DNA of 64,000 nt from Bifidobacterium crudilactis (GCF_000738005.1 NZ_JHAL01000001.1:493108-557107), one strand, 5' to 3'. Numbered from the stretch's first letter, positions 55,009-64,000 are shown. The notes: a model not told the origin generated them from the sequence alone. A program made the numbers and translations.

Positions 55009-55820
55009 AAAAAGCAGCCTCTATCACGTTGACGATTCTGTTGTTCGCCTTGGCGTTCATCACGATCGTTCCCTTCCTGTGGATGCTGATCTCATCCTTC
55101 GCGACCAACAGTGACATCGTCAAAATCACCTCCTCGATTTTCCCGACGCCGACGACTCTGTCCAACTATTCGGGAATTCAGCAGAAATTCGACTTCCTCA
55201 GACTGTTCGCCAATTCGCTCTTCGTGGCAACGGTGAAAACCATCATCATCATCTACACCAGCGCCGTCCTGGGGTATGTGTTCTCGAAGATGCACTTCCG
55301 GGGACGGGATGTGTTGTTCGGCGTGGTGTTGAGCACCATGATGATTCCCTGGGCGGTAACCATTATTCCTCAGTATGAGATGATGGTGGATTTCGGTTGG
55401 CTCGATTCATACAGATCGCTTATCGTTCCGGGTCTCGTGAGCGGTTTTGGGGTCTTTCTCTTCAAGCAGTCGATTGGCGGGATCTCTGACGAGCTGATTG
55501 AGGCGGCGAAGTTGGACGGAGCCAGCGACTCAAGGATCTTCCATCGCATCATTCTGCCGATAAGTCATAACACCATTGCGGCTCTGGCTATTTTCACCTT
55601 CCTCTGGAACTGGGAGGACTATCTCTGGCCCTTCCTGATGATCACGGACGATAAAAAACAGCTGTTGTCGGTTGGGCTGAAAATGTTCAACGGTCAGTAT
55701 GGGACCGACTACGGTGGTCTGTTCGCGGCGACATCTATTGCGATCATCCCGGTGATTGTCGTCTACATGATTTTCCAGAAACAATTCATCGCCGGCATAG
55801 CGTCAGGCAGTGGAAAGTGA
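55005..55820 (+). CDS. Sugar ABC transporter permease, MalG/UgpE type (module B)
   Basis: 271 residues, six helices beginning SITLTILLFALAFITIVPFLW. The coupling signature is LIEAAKLDGASDSRIFHRIIL. The frame is open far upstream, but the start is the ATG at 55005, overlapping the previous stop and beginning the first helix. It pairs with the preceding permease. Confidence 0.92.
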   Translation: MKKAASITLTILLFALAFITIVPFLWMLISSFATNSDIVKITSSIFPTPTTLSNYSGIQQKFDFLRLFANSLFVATVKTIIIIYTSAVLGYVFSKMHFRGRDVLFGVVLSTMMIPWAVTIIPQYEMMVDFGWLDSYRSLIVPGLVSGFGVFLFKQSIGGISDELIEAAKLDGASDSRIFHRIILPISHNTIAALAIFTFLWNWEDYLWPFLMITDDKKQLLSVGLKMFNGQYGTDYGGLFAATSIAIIPVIVVYMIFQKQFIAGIASGSGK

Positions 55821-55870
55821 GATCCTCCTCGGATCACCACACAACTCGATTGAAAAAGGAACGCACGAGT

Positions 55871-58414
55871 ATGAAGGAATCCCAAGCCCTTGTGGCTTTC
55901 ACGCCCACGACCGAGGCAGGTATGAACCCTGACGCTATCGTGCAGGGCGAATGTTGGCGCATCGGTATTCTTGATGAGGCACTGCTCAGATTCGAGTGGT
56001 CGGATGACGGTGTTTTCGAGGATCTGCCAACACAGATAGCCTGGAACAGGTCATTCGGTCCAACGCCGGAGTACCGAGTCACGCACCACGGCGACCTCAC
56101 GATTATCGATACCGATGCGCTGCACGTGACCTATGACGGCAAACCCTTCTCCAAGGAGGGACTGAGCGTGGTCGTCAAGGGTGTCGATTCCCAATTCAAC
56201 ACCTGGCATTACGGCGAACATTCTCGTGGCAATCTCAGAGGAACGGCAAGGACCTTGGATGAGGCGGACGGTGCGATACCCCTTGGGGAGGGGCTGTGCT
56301 CCAGGGACGGCTGGGCCGTCATCGATGATTCCGCATCGAAGGTGCTGGCACCCGCCGATCGAGTGAAGGGCGAGCCCAATCCGTATGGTTCCTGGATCTT
56401 TGCAAGGGAACACCAGGAACAGGATCTGTATTTCTTCGGTTACGGGCATCGATACCGTGATGCGGTGAAGGCCTTCTACGCGTTGAGCGGTCATACGCCG
56501 CTCCTGCCACGTTTCGTGTTCGGCAACTGGTGGAGCAGATTCTACAAGTATGATGCCGCGGAGTATCTGGCGCTGATGGGTCGCTTCGTGAAGGAGGGGC
56601 TGCCTTTCACCACCGCGGTCATCGATATGGATTGGCACGTCGTCGACATCGACCCGAAGTATGGTTCCGGGTGGACAGGGTATACCTGGAATCGTGAGCT
56701 CTTCCCGGATCCGGAAGGTTTCCTGTCGTCCTTGCATCGGCGAGGGATGAAGGTCACGTTGAACGTTCATCCCCGTGACGGCATCAGGGCGTTCGAGGAA
56801 GGATACGTCAAGGCGGCCGAAAGTCTGGGAATTGATCCGCGTACGGGGCAAACGGTTGATTTCGATCTGACCCGTCCGCGTTTTGTGCAGGCGTATGCTG
56901 ACCTGCACCATGATCTGGAACGGCAAGGGGTGGATTTCTGGTGGCTGGATTGGCAGCAGGGTGGTGTGACGCGCATGGAGGGGTTGGATCCCTTGTGGAT
57001 GCTCAACCATCTGCATTATCTGGATTCCGGTCGTGAAGGGCGCTGGCCGCTCACCTTCTCGCGTTATGCGGGACCGGGCTCGCACCGCTATCCGATAGGC
57101 TTCTCGGGAGACACCTTGGTGTCTTGGGATTCCTTGAAATTCCAGCCGTGCTTCACGGCCACGGCGAGCAATATCGGATATGGCTGGTGGAGCCATGATA
57201 TCGGCGGACACATGTACGGCTCAAGAGATGAGGAGCTGGAAGCGAGGTGGTACCAGCTCGGAACTTTCAGCCCGATCAACCGTCTGCATTCCTCAGCCTC
57301 ATCGTTCAATACGAAGGAGCCGTGGAACTTCCACGCCGAAGTCAGATCGGTCATGGACGAGGCATTGAAGCTTAGGCATCGTCTGATTCCCTATCTGTAT
57401 ACGATGAATTGGAGAGCGGCGTATGACGGCGAGCCGTTGGTTGAACCGATGTATTGGCAACATCCCGAGATCGAGGAGTCATACGAGGTTCCCAACCAGT
57501 TCCGTTTCGGCACCCAGTTGATCGTGGCGCCGATCACTGAGCCGGTCGATACCGAGTCGAGGTTGGGCCACGCCGACGTCTGGTTCCCGCAAGGGGAGTA
57601 TTTTGATTTCTTCGACGGAAGACGATATCTGTCGAGCGGCAGTGCAGGGCGCATGATGCAGGTCTGGCGCCCCTTGGACAGGATTCCGGTGTTCGCCAAG
57701 GCGGGCGGTATCGTGCCGCTGCAGCAGCTTCCTCCTGCAGGCGCCGAGGCAGGGCGCAGGATCAACGATGTGTCGAATCCCGAAAGCCTGACGTTGGTGG
57801 TGTTCCCCGGTGACAACGGAAAATTCGTCTTACGCGAGGATGACGGAACCTTCCCGGAGTCCGCCGATTTCGCCAGGGCTGCCGAACAGGCCGGACTTGT
57901 GGAAACGACGGTGACCCTTGACTGGCATGTGGATGGTGCGAGACTGAGCATTGTTCCGGATGCGGGGAGTCTGCGGACCATGCCCGATTCCCGCAACTGG
58001 CAGATTATCCTGCGCGGTGTCGAACCCACGGATGCTCGGGTGTTCGTGGATGGGATCGAGGCCAGGTGCGATCTTTCCTACGACGCAGACACGTCGAGCA
58101 TGAGGGTGGATGTTCACGGGGTTCGGCGTTCCTCTCACGTGGACATCGATTTCACCGACGTTGAGCAGAGCGGAGTGAGACTGCGTTCGCAGAATCTGCG
58201 TGACGAGGTATTCGATATTCTCTTCGATGCTCAGATGCCGTATCTCACCAAGGAGAAAGTCTTGGCTGCGGTGGATGCGGATGGTATGGAAAGTCTGTCC
58301 GGATTGAGAGCGCTGAATCGAGGACCACGTCGAGTCGGCGACTTGCAGTGGTCGCACCTGCCTGATTCGGTGATGGCTGCTATCGAAGAGGTCATGCTGC
58401 GCTCACGACGATGA
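55871..58414 (+). CDS. GH31 alpha-glycosidase (module B paralogue)
   Basis: 847 residues, no signal peptide. Nucleophile D360 in FWWLDWQQGG and acid/base D414 in GFSGDT. It aligns along its whole length with the module A enzyme (10815-13307), being very alike in the catalytic domain and less so in the last 200 residues. It differs by a longer N-terminus and by the inserted loop before QDLYFFGYGHRYR. I start at ATG 55871 after AAAGGA; a GTG at 55817 overlaps the permease stop (GTGA) and would add 18 residues. The substrate is an alpha-glucoside or alpha-xyloside; the two enzymes may split linkage preference. Confidence 0.88.
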   Translation: MKESQALVAFTPTTEAGMNPDAIVQGECWRIGILDEALLRFEWSDDGVFEDLPTQIAWNRSFGPTPEYRVTHHGDLTIIDTDALHVTYDGKPFSKEGLSVVVKGVDSQFNTWHYGEHSRGNLRGTARTLDEADGAIPLGEGLCSRDGWAVIDDSASKVLAPADRVKGEPNPYGSWIFAREHQEQDLYFFGYGHRYRDAVKAFYALSGHTPLLPRFVFGNWWSRFYKYDAAEYLALMGRFVKEGLPFTTAVIDMDWHVVDIDPKYGSGWTGYTWNRELFPDPEGFLSSLHRRGMKVTLNVHPRDGIRAFEEGYVKAAESLGIDPRTGQTVDFDLTRPRFVQAYADLHHDLERQGVDFWWLDWQQGGVTRMEGLDPLWMLNHLHYLDSGREGRWPLTFSRYAGPGSHRYPIGFSGDTLVSWDSLKFQPCFTATASNIGYGWWSHDIGGHMYGSRDEELEARWYQLGTFSPINRLHSSASSFNTKEPWNFHAEVRSVMDEALKLRHRLIPYLYTMNWRAAYDGEPLVEPMYWQHPEIEESYEVPNQFRFGTQLIVAPITEPVDTESRLGHADVWFPQGEYFDFFDGRRYLSSGSAGRMMQVWRPLDRIPVFAKAGGIVPLQQLPPAGAEAGRRINDVSNPESLTLVVFPGDNGKFVLREDDGTFPESADFARAAEQAGLVETTVTLDWHVDGARLSIVPDAGSLRTMPDSRNWQIILRGVEPTDARVFVDGIEARCDLSYDADTSSMRVDVHGVRRSSHVDIDFTDVEQSGVRLRSQNLRDEVFDILFDAQMPYLTKEKVLAAVDADGMESLSGLRALNRGPRRVGDLQWSHLPDSVMAAIEEVMLRSRR

Positions 58415-58436
58415 GTGTGACAACATCCGATTTCCT

Positions 58437-58468
58437 GTTGCCTCATGCCATTGGTGGTATGAGGCAAC
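58437..58468 (+). terminator. Terminator of the module B operon
   Basis: A 14-bp stem (58437-58450 with 58455-58468, one G-T wobble) with a TTGG loop lies 23 nt after the GH31 stop codon. No T-run follows, but it is stable and well placed. Confidence 0.75.
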
Positions 58469-58598
58469 TCGACTCCGTCTTCGTGCAGCACGGTGTAGGT
58501 TCTCGCATCTCGGCCGGGTGATGGAGGTTTGATGGCCGGCGGCAACGGCGGTATCTTGAATGATGAAGGAAGCTTATCGTCGTCGATCGAGGAGAATC

Positions 58599-58994
58599 AT
58601 GAGCGCCAACATTCAGGAAGTTGCAACCGCATACGCACCTACCGCACTGGGTGCTTACAGCCAGGCCGTGAAGGCCAACGGTTTCGTGTTCGTTTCCGGT
58701 CAGCTCGGCATAGACCCCGCAAGCGGTGAGCTTGCCGGTGAGTCTGCAGCGCAGCAGGCCACTCAGGCCTTGCGCAACATCAAGAACATTCTCGACGCTG
58801 CGGGCAGCGGTATGGAGAATATCGTTCGTGCGACCATCTATTTGAAAGACGTCGACGACTTCGCGGCCGTGAACGAGGAATATGCCAAGGTGTTCATCGC
58901 TTCGGTGAAGCCGGCACGCGTGGCTTTCGGCAACAACATGATTCCCAAGGGCGCTCTTGTCGAGATCGACGCCATCGCGGTGGCGGGCGAGTAG
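58599..58994 (+). CDS. ridA: RidA family protein (YjgF/YER057c/UK114)
   Basis: 131 residues. RidA hydrolyses reactive enamine/imine intermediates from PLP enzymes. The imine-binding arginine is R107 (KPARVAFGNN) and E122 is in GALVEIDAIA, as in active RidA. The GAYSQAVKANGFVFVSGQ start is typical. The ATG at 58599 follows GAGGAGA; ATG 58560 in frame is unsupported. It is transcribed alone. Confidence 0.92.
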   Translation: MSANIQEVATAYAPTALGAYSQAVKANGFVFVSGQLGIDPASGELAGESAAQQATQALRNIKNILDAAGSGMENIVRATIYLKDVDDFAAVNEEYAKVFIASVKPARVAFGNNMIPKGALVEIDAIAVAGE

Positions 58995-59016
58995 GCGCTG
59001 ACCGGTCCAGGTCGAT

Positions 59017-59111
59017 TGTGTAGGGATTTCTGGCTATACCAAGAGTCTCTGCATTGCAAAATGGCGGATTCACTGACGTGAATCCGCCATTCGTTGAAAC
59101 ATCCCTACACA
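59017..59111. repeat. MITE-like element, copy 2, enclosing a terminator hairpin
   Basis: TGTGTAGGGAT (59017-59027) and ATCCCTACACA (59101-59111) are perfect terminal inverted repeats, with symmetry reaching to CGATT/AAACCG. Inside, a 14-bp perfect stem (59060-59073 with 59078-59091) closes on a 4-nt loop (TGAC), and is a strong terminator for the convergent ridA and GH3 genes. The ends match those of 44936-45061. Confidence 0.6.
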
Positions 59112-59147
59112 AACCGCTTCACAGCGGGCATGCCTGGAGGTTTCGGC

Positions 59148-61466
59148 TTAGTTGACGGTGAATTTCAGCGTCTGGCAGTCCGAATCCTTCGAGGACGAGC
59201 CGATGAGCACCTCGAAATCGCCGTTCTCGACCACGCGCTTCTCCTCGGCGTCGACCAGTGTGCAGTCCGCGACGCTGAGGTCGATGGTCGCGGTAGCGTG
59301 CTCCCCGGGATGTACCAAGACCTGGGTGAATCCCTTGAGTTCCTTGTTCGCCCAGCTGACGGAGGTCACCACATCGTGAATGTAGAGCTGCACCGTCTCC
59401 AGCGACTGCCTGTCGCCGGTGTTGTGCAGGGTGACGCGTGCGCGGAGCGTGTCATCGGCATGAACGTCATCGAGCGAGCGGCTCGGGTCGATTTCGCCAT
59501 CGCTGCCTAGAACGTCCAGGGTCGCGGTCTGGTATTCAACGGTTGAATAGGATAGTCCCTGGCCGAAGCAGTAGGCGGGTTCCTGGGTGAGATCCGCGTA
59601 GCGCAGACCGTGTTGGCCGCGTATCTGGTTGTAATACGTTGGTTGCTGTCCGCTGTGCCGGGCGAAGGATATCGGCAGTCTGCCCTTGGGCTCGATTTTG
59701 CCGAGCAGAAGTTCCGCCAGGGCTCGCCCCCCCTGCATTCCCGGATTGCCTGCCCAGATGACGGCTGCCGCGTCTTCTGCGCACGAGGGCAGTATCAGCG
59801 GTTTCGAGGCCATCAATACGATGATGAAGGGCTTCCCGCGACGTTTGCAGGATTCGCTGACCGCTTCCAACAGAGCGTTCTGAGCGCCGAACAGCTCCAG
59901 GGTGGCCGTCGACCTGCCTTCGCCCACCAGTTCGATGACATCGCCGACGACGGCGACCGTCACGTCCGCGGCTTCGCTGGCGGATACGGCTTCGTCGAGC
60001 ATGGCGGGATCGGGAGAGCACGCCTGCTGGACCGGCGGTCTCGGCTGCCCGTCGGGGAAGTATGCGCCTGCAGGGTCGCTTTCCAGCGTGAGGATATCCG
60101 CGCCCTTTGCATACCGCACATCCCAATCCTGGGGAATTTCGCTGCGCAACCCGTCGAGCACGGTGGTCACCGTCTCTCTGGGCTCCTCGTGAATCCAGCC
60201 GACCTGACCCGAACCGCCGGCCCAATCTCCGAGTTGGTTGTTGGGGTCGTCCGCAAGCGGACCCACGAGTGCGATGGTCCGAGGCGCAGGCGACGTCGTG
60301 TGCGCGGGCAGGAGCGGTAAGGTGCCGTCGTTGCTCAGCAGCACCAGCGATGCCCTGGCCGCTTCGAGGTTGAGCTCGGTGTGCTCGGGTGTGCCGATGT
60401 CGCCGGCGATTCTGGTCTGGTCCGGTATGCGCGGATTCTCGAAGAGGCCGAGTGCGAATTTCAGTCGAAGAATCCGCCCGACAGGCGCATCCAGGTCGGT
60501 CTCCTCAATCATGCCTTCCTCAAGGGCATCCAGCGCTCCTTCGTAGAAGCCCGGTGTGCTCATGATCATGTCGTTGCCTGCCTTGATGGCGGCAGCCGCT
60601 GCATGCTTGTAGTCCGGCTGGATGTTCTGTTCCCAGACCATGCGTCCGACATTGTCCCAGTCGGTGACCAGCATCCCCTGATATCCCCATTCGCCTCTGA
60701 GTACATCGTTGAGCAGCCATCGGTTCAAGGTGATAGGGATGCCATCGGTGCTCTGATAGCCGAGCATGAAGGTGCTGCAACCGGCTTTTGCCACGCGTTC
60801 GAAGGGAGGCAGGAACCAGGAGCGCATCTTGCGGTGAGAGATGTCGGCTTCGGAGGCATCGCGCCCTCCCTGTGTCTCCGAGTATGCGGCGAAATGCTTG
60901 GCGGTGGCCAGTATGCTGGTCGGGTCGTCGAGACCCTCGCCCTGGTAGCCTCGGACCATGGCGGCGGCCAGTGTGCCAATCAGCAGCGGGTCTTCTCCGA
61001 AGGTCTCGTCGACCCGGCCCCAGCGCAGGTCGCGGGCTATGCAGAGCACGGGGGAGAAGGTCCAGTGCACTCCCGTGGCGGAGGCCTCCACTGCGGTTAT
61101 TCGTGCTGAGCGTTCGAGAAGGTCTGGATTCCAGGATGCGGCCATGGTGAGCTGGGTCGGGAAGATGGTCGCCCCCGGCCAGAATGAATAGCCGTGGATG
61201 CAGTCTTCCCCGACGATGAGCGGAATGCCCAGCCGTGTTCGTTGTACCAGTTCCGCGGCTTCGACGAGATTCTGTGGGGATGTGTGAAGAATGGAACCGA
61301 CATGGATGTCGAGTACCTTGTGTTCAAGATCGTGTTGTGCGTCGAGCTGCATCAGCTGCCCGACTTTTTCCTCGACGCTCATGCGTGAGAGCAGGTCGTC
61401 GATTCTGGTCCCGATGCCCGCTTGGGGGTCGAGATATCGAGGTGTTGCCGAGCCGTGGTCGGTCAT
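59148..61466 (-). CDS. GH3 glycosidase (beta-glucosidase-like)
   Basis: 772 residues, cytoplasmic. It has a GH3 barrel, an alpha/beta sandwich and a C-terminal fibronectin type III-like domain (about 660-772, ending LIGSSSKDSDCQTLKFTVN). The nucleophile is D269 in GMLVTDWDNV. The substrate-contacting blocks AKHFAAY (about 188-194) and RDLRWGRVDETFGEDP are kept. The acid/base on the second domain cannot be fixed by eye. Likely substrates are beta-glucosides; beta-xylosides are possible. The start is ATG 61466 after AAAGGGA; the frame open to 61547 lies in the leader. It is divergent from an importer, and the two promoters share operator-like repeats. Confidence 0.9.
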   Translation of the reverse strand: MTDHGSATPRYLDPQAGIGTRIDDLLSRMSVEEKVGQLMQLDAQHDLEHKVLDIHVGSILHTSPQNLVEAAELVQRTRLGIPLIVGEDCIHGYSFWPGATIFPTQLTMAASWNPDLLERSARITAVEASATGVHWTFSPVLCIARDLRWGRVDETFGEDPLLIGTLAAAMVRGYQGEGLDDPTSILATAKHFAAYSETQGGRDASEADISHRKMRSWFLPPFERVAKAGCSTFMLGYQSTDGIPITLNRWLLNDVLRGEWGYQGMLVTDWDNVGRMVWEQNIQPDYKHAAAAAIKAGNDMIMSTPGFYEGALDALEEGMIEETDLDAPVGRILRLKFALGLFENPRIPDQTRIAGDIGTPEHTELNLEAARASLVLLSNDGTLPLLPAHTTSPAPRTIALVGPLADDPNNQLGDWAGGSGQVGWIHEEPRETVTTVLDGLRSEIPQDWDVRYAKGADILTLESDPAGAYFPDGQPRPPVQQACSPDPAMLDEAVSASEAADVTVAVVGDVIELVGEGRSTATLELFGAQNALLEAVSESCKRRGKPFIIVLMASKPLILPSCAEDAAAVIWAGNPGMQGGRALAELLLGKIEPKGRLPISFARHSGQQPTYYNQIRGQHGLRYADLTQEPAYCFGQGLSYSTVEYQTATLDVLGSDGEIDPSRSLDDVHADDTLRARVTLHNTGDRQSLETVQLYIHDVVTSVSWANKELKGFTQVLVHPGEHATATIDLSVADCTLVDAEEKRVVENGDFEVLIGSSSKDSDCQTLKFTVN

Positions 61467-61637
61467 AACCGTCCCTTTCTGTGTTGAAGCCGGAACCGTG
61501 CAGTGCGGCCGTGGGCTGTGTCGCGAAGCGCTGCGTCGGTGCTGCATACCGTGATTGTTTCATGACCTGCGACCATGCAGGCCTGTCCGCCTTCGTTGCC
61601 GGTTGTCTGTCGCCCAATGATGGGGCAAACACATATT

Positions 61638-61666
61638 AGATTACTGATGAGTAAGTAAAAAATCAA
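61638..61666 (-). promoter_or_regulatory. GH3 promoter with embedded inverted repeat
   Basis: On the minus strand -35 TTGATT (61661-61666) and -10 TAATCT (61638-61643) are 17 bp apart. Between them lies TTACT-GATG-AGTAA (61641-61654), an inverted repeat well placed for repression. The GH3 leader would be about 165 nt long. Confidence 0.6.
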
Positions 61667-61746
61667 ATTATCATCTATGGAAAACGCCGAGCAAATCCTA
61701 TAATTCGTTGCTATAACAGCAAGAATAAGGAAGTTTGACCCAAGAT

Positions 61747-61775
61747 TTGACATCTAACTGACCAGTCAGTATATT
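61747..61775 (+). promoter_or_regulatory. Transporter promoter with TetR-like operator between -35 and -10
   Basis: Consensus -35 TTGACA (61747-61752) and -10 TATATT (61770-61775) are 17 bp apart. ACTGAC-CA-GTCAGT (61757-61770) is a perfect inverted repeat filling the spacer. It is of the size and form bound by TetR-family repressors, and 12 of 16 bases match 61641-61656 in the GH3 promoter. Around these promoters, the 590 bases from the GH3 start to the permease start hold no gene. Confidence 0.7.
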
Positions 61776-62056
61776 GATGTTCGTACAAATAGCAGAACGA
61801 TGACGTTCCGAATTGTCCGCACACGAAACCAACGACAGGGAAGCACCCTAGGATGCCTTCGTTCCCTGCAGACGGGGCACGCGTGTCGGTAATCATGACA
61901 GCGGAATGTCAGCAACAGAACTCGTAGTCGACGGTACGAAACCGTGGAATGCGGATTCTTCCGGACCCTGCAGCACGCGCATCACGTCGCAGTGAAGCGT
62001 CGAATGCGCAGGATCTCGGGGAAACCGCAGCACAGCATTACAGAAGGGGGTATGCA

Positions 62057-63028
62057 TTGCAAGCCTCAGCACACGATATGCCGCAAGCCAAGGGCGCGAA
62101 GCCGGGCATGATGGCAAGAATGCGACAGTGGTGGAGTCAGTTCATCTATCAATGGCAGTTGCAGGCGATGGTCGCACCCGGCATCATCTTCATGATTGTC
62201 TTCAACTTCATTCCAATCTATGGTCTGGTGTTGGCATTCAAGAACTACACGGTCGTGGATACCATCTCCGGAGCTCCCTGGGTGGGGTGGGAGAATTTCC
62301 GTATCATCCTCAGTGACAAATATTTCTGGGATTCCGTGTGGAACACCATGGGCATCAGTGCCATCAAGCTCTCGCTCGGGTTCGTGCTGCCGATCATCCT
62401 TGCAGTGATGATCTACGAGGTGCCATGGGGTCCGTTCAAACGCATCGTGCAGACGCTCACCTATCTCCCGCACTTCTTCTCGTGGATCATTCTCGGCGGC
62501 ATGCTCATCAACTGGCTTTCCACCAACGGTCTGCTCAACGAAATACTGAATTTCGTCGGTATCAACGCATCCTCGAATTATCTGCTCGATGCCGACAAGT
62601 ATTGGGGTATCGCAGCGCTTTCGGACGTATGGAAGGAAGCGGGCTGGGGAACGATTCTGTATCTGGCGGTTATGGCGGGCATTGACCCGTCCCTCTACGA
62701 GGCCGCCGAAATGGATGGGGCATCGAAGATACGCCGTATCTGGCATATCACGATACCGGAGCTGGGCACGATGATCACGTTGAATCTGGTGCTCTCCGTC
62801 TCCGCGCTCTTCGGTTCGAACCTGGACCAGACGCTGATTCTGATGAACACGCAGAACCAACCCAAGTCGGAAGTCATCAACTCCTATGTCTACCGAATAG
62901 GCCTCACCCAGGGGGACTTCTCCTATGCCACGGCAGTAGGCCTGGGCGTCTCCATCGTCTCGGTCGTGCTTCTGGTCATCACCAATGTGGTGAGCAAGAA
63001 AATCAACGACAACCAGTCCGTCCTGTAG
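62057..63028 (+). CDS. Sugar ABC transporter permease, LplB type (module C)
   Basis: 323 residues and six helices starting MVAPGIIFMIVFNFIPIYGLV. The coupling signature is YEAAEMDGASKIRRIWHITIP. I place the start at TTG 62057 because AGAAGGGGG lies 6 nt before it, and the open frame back to 61949 has no ribosome site. An ATG at 62078 is an alternative. It is of the same type as the module A permease at 8665-9624. With the next gene it forms an importer whose binding protein is not in the window. Confidence 0.88.
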   Translation: MQASAHDMPQAKGAKPGMMARMRQWWSQFIYQWQLQAMVAPGIIFMIVFNFIPIYGLVLAFKNYTVVDTISGAPWVGWENFRIILSDKYFWDSVWNTMGISAIKLSLGFVLPIILAVMIYEVPWGPFKRIVQTLTYLPHFFSWIILGGMLINWLSTNGLLNEILNFVGINASSNYLLDADKYWGIAALSDVWKEAGWGTILYLAVMAGIDPSLYEAAEMDGASKIRRIWHITIPELGTMITLNLVLSVSALFGSNLDQTLILMNTQNQPKSEVINSYVYRIGLTQGDFSYATAVGLGVSIVSVVLLVITNVVSKKINDNQSVL

Positions 63029-63037
63029 GGGGAAGCC

Positions 63038-63964
63038 ATGAGAAGAACAGCCAAGGTCAAGCTGGATAATCCGCAGGCCATGAACGCCGGGAAGTCGGTG
63101 CGTCACGGGTCGATGACCTTCAACATCATGAACACGGTGCTTCTGGTGATATTCACCCTGCTCATCGTGATACCGGTGTGGAATATCGTGATTTCCTCAT
63201 TCGCCTCCAACCAGTCGTTGAGCGAGGGTGGATTCGTGTTCTGGCCCAAGGCCCTGTCCTTGGACAACTACCGCTCAGTGTTCCAGGACAACCAACTCTG
63301 GCACGCCCTGCTGATATCGGTGCTGAAAACCGCGATAGGCGTGGTCGCGCACACCCTGTTCTGCGCGGTGTTCGCCTATCCGCTCAGCAAAGCGTATCTC
63401 AAAGGACGCAAACTCTATTCCGCGATGGGCATCATCACCATGTTCTTCAGCGGCGGCATGATTCCGACGTATTTGCTGATCAAATCGCTCGGACTGCTGG
63501 ATTCCTTCTGGGTCTACATCATCCCGGCGCTGTTCAGCTACTACGATGTGATCATCCTGATGAACTTCTTCAGGCAGGTGCCCGCATCTTTGGAGGAATC
63601 CGCCAAAATCGACGGTGCCAGCGAATGGCGAATCTTCCGCTCGGTGATTCTGCCGCTGTCGAAGCCGGCGCTCGCCACCATCGCGCTCTTCCACGGCGTG
63701 GCCCAATGGAACGACTTCATGACCACCAAGCTGTATATCACCAACGAGAATCTCTATCCTCTGCAGATGCGACTGTACGACATCATCGTACGTTCCCAGG
63801 CGGCCTCCGATATGGGCAATGTAGGTCAGGTGGTGCTGGATACCACATCGCGCGGCGTCCGATTGGCGACCATCATGATTACCATCGCCCCGATTCTGGT
63901 GCTGTACCCATTCGTCCAGCGATATTTCGTCGGCGGAACGATGCTTGGCGCGGTGAAAGGCTAA
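63038..63964 (+). CDS. Sugar ABC transporter permease, YtcP type (module C)
   Basis: 308 residues, six helices; the first is TVLLVIFTLLIVIPVWNIVI. The coupling signature is LEESAKIDGASEWRIFRSVIL. The C-terminal RYFVGGTMLGAVKG is the YtcP-branch ending, as in 9636-10604. The start ATG at 63038 follows GGGGGAAGCC, 9 nt after the previous stop. By analogy the gene after the window edge is likely the binding lipoprotein. Confidence 0.9.
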   Translation: MRRTAKVKLDNPQAMNAGKSVRHGSMTFNIMNTVLLVIFTLLIVIPVWNIVISSFASNQSLSEGGFVFWPKALSLDNYRSVFQDNQLWHALLISVLKTAIGVVAHTLFCAVFAYPLSKAYLKGRKLYSAMGIITMFFSGGMIPTYLLIKSLGLLDSFWVYIIPALFSYYDVIILMNFFRQVPASLEESAKIDGASEWRIFRSVILPLSKPALATIALFHGVAQWNDFMTTKLYITNENLYPLQMRLYDIIVRSQAASDMGNVGQVVLDTTSRGVRLATIMITIAPILVLYPFVQRYFVGGTMLGAVKG

Positions 63965-64000
63965 GCCTGTCACACGGCTGAAAGGGGGCGCTGGGACAGC

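Noticed and set aside
58560..58598. Earlier start for the RidA protein
   Set aside because: The extra residues (MMKEAYRRRSRRI) are basic and unlike the family; GAGGAGA directly precedes ATG 58599.

Overview
The window looks like a chromosomal segment of a Bifidobacterium or close relative (Actinobacteria, GC fairly high). The signs are a complete F1Fo ATP synthase operon next to a MetA-type homoserine acyltransferase, a NucS mismatch endonuclease, an NrdR-controlled nrdH, several sugar ABC systems each with its own glycosidase, sortase-anchored surface proteins and bifidobacterial-type lipoproteins. No 16S gene or unambiguous marker is present, so the genus is an inference. I see no transposase, integrase, phage gene or CRISPR array.

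Layout. 1-14,110: alpha-glucan module A. It has the end of a sortase-anchored protein, a cell-wall-anchored GH49 dextranase, a LacI regulator, then a forward operon: binding lipoprotein, GH13 oligo-1,6-glucosidase, two permeases, GH31 glycosidase and a DUF624 membrane protein. 14,334-17,274: zinc dehydrogenase plus VOC protein, converging with a MocR regulator. 17,824-29,429: a peptide-type ABC system split in two. Permeases and a fused ATPase are on +. An amidase, the binding protein and a P1-family hydrolase are on -. Between them sits a large LPYTG surface protein with a G10 tract at its 5' end. 30,116-31,973: FucP-like transporter and a second VOC protein. 32,370-36,697: a membrane protein of unknown function, YaaA, initiator tRNA and metA.

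36,952-50,975 is mostly housekeeping: atpBEFHAGDC, nucS, nrdH, an FKBP lipoprotein, a three-gene cluster (membrane protein, lipoprotein, thioredoxin-like co-chaperone) and a CYTH protein. After tRNA-Arg(CCG), 51,261-58,414 is sugar module B (LacI, binding protein, MalF/MalG-type permeases, a second GH31 paralogous to the first). A RidA protein follows. 59,148-63,964 is module C: a GH3 glycosidase divergent from two LplB/YtcP-type permeases whose binding protein must lie elsewhere, probably just past the window.

How the parts may work together. The wall-bound dextranase would cut dextran outside the cell, the module A transporter would import isomalto-oligosaccharides, and GH13 plus GH31 would finish them inside. 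Module B is a separately regulated transporter-GH31 set. Module C has two divergent promoters, each with a related TetR-like inverted repeat between -35 and -10. The most unusual signals are the in-frame G10 tract in the surface protein gene, the amidase/P1 hydrolase/peptide-ABC combination that resembles the NylA/NylC enzyme pair, two small elements sharing TGTGTAGGGAT terminal inverted repeats, and a structured intergenic element near 32.1-32.2 kb.
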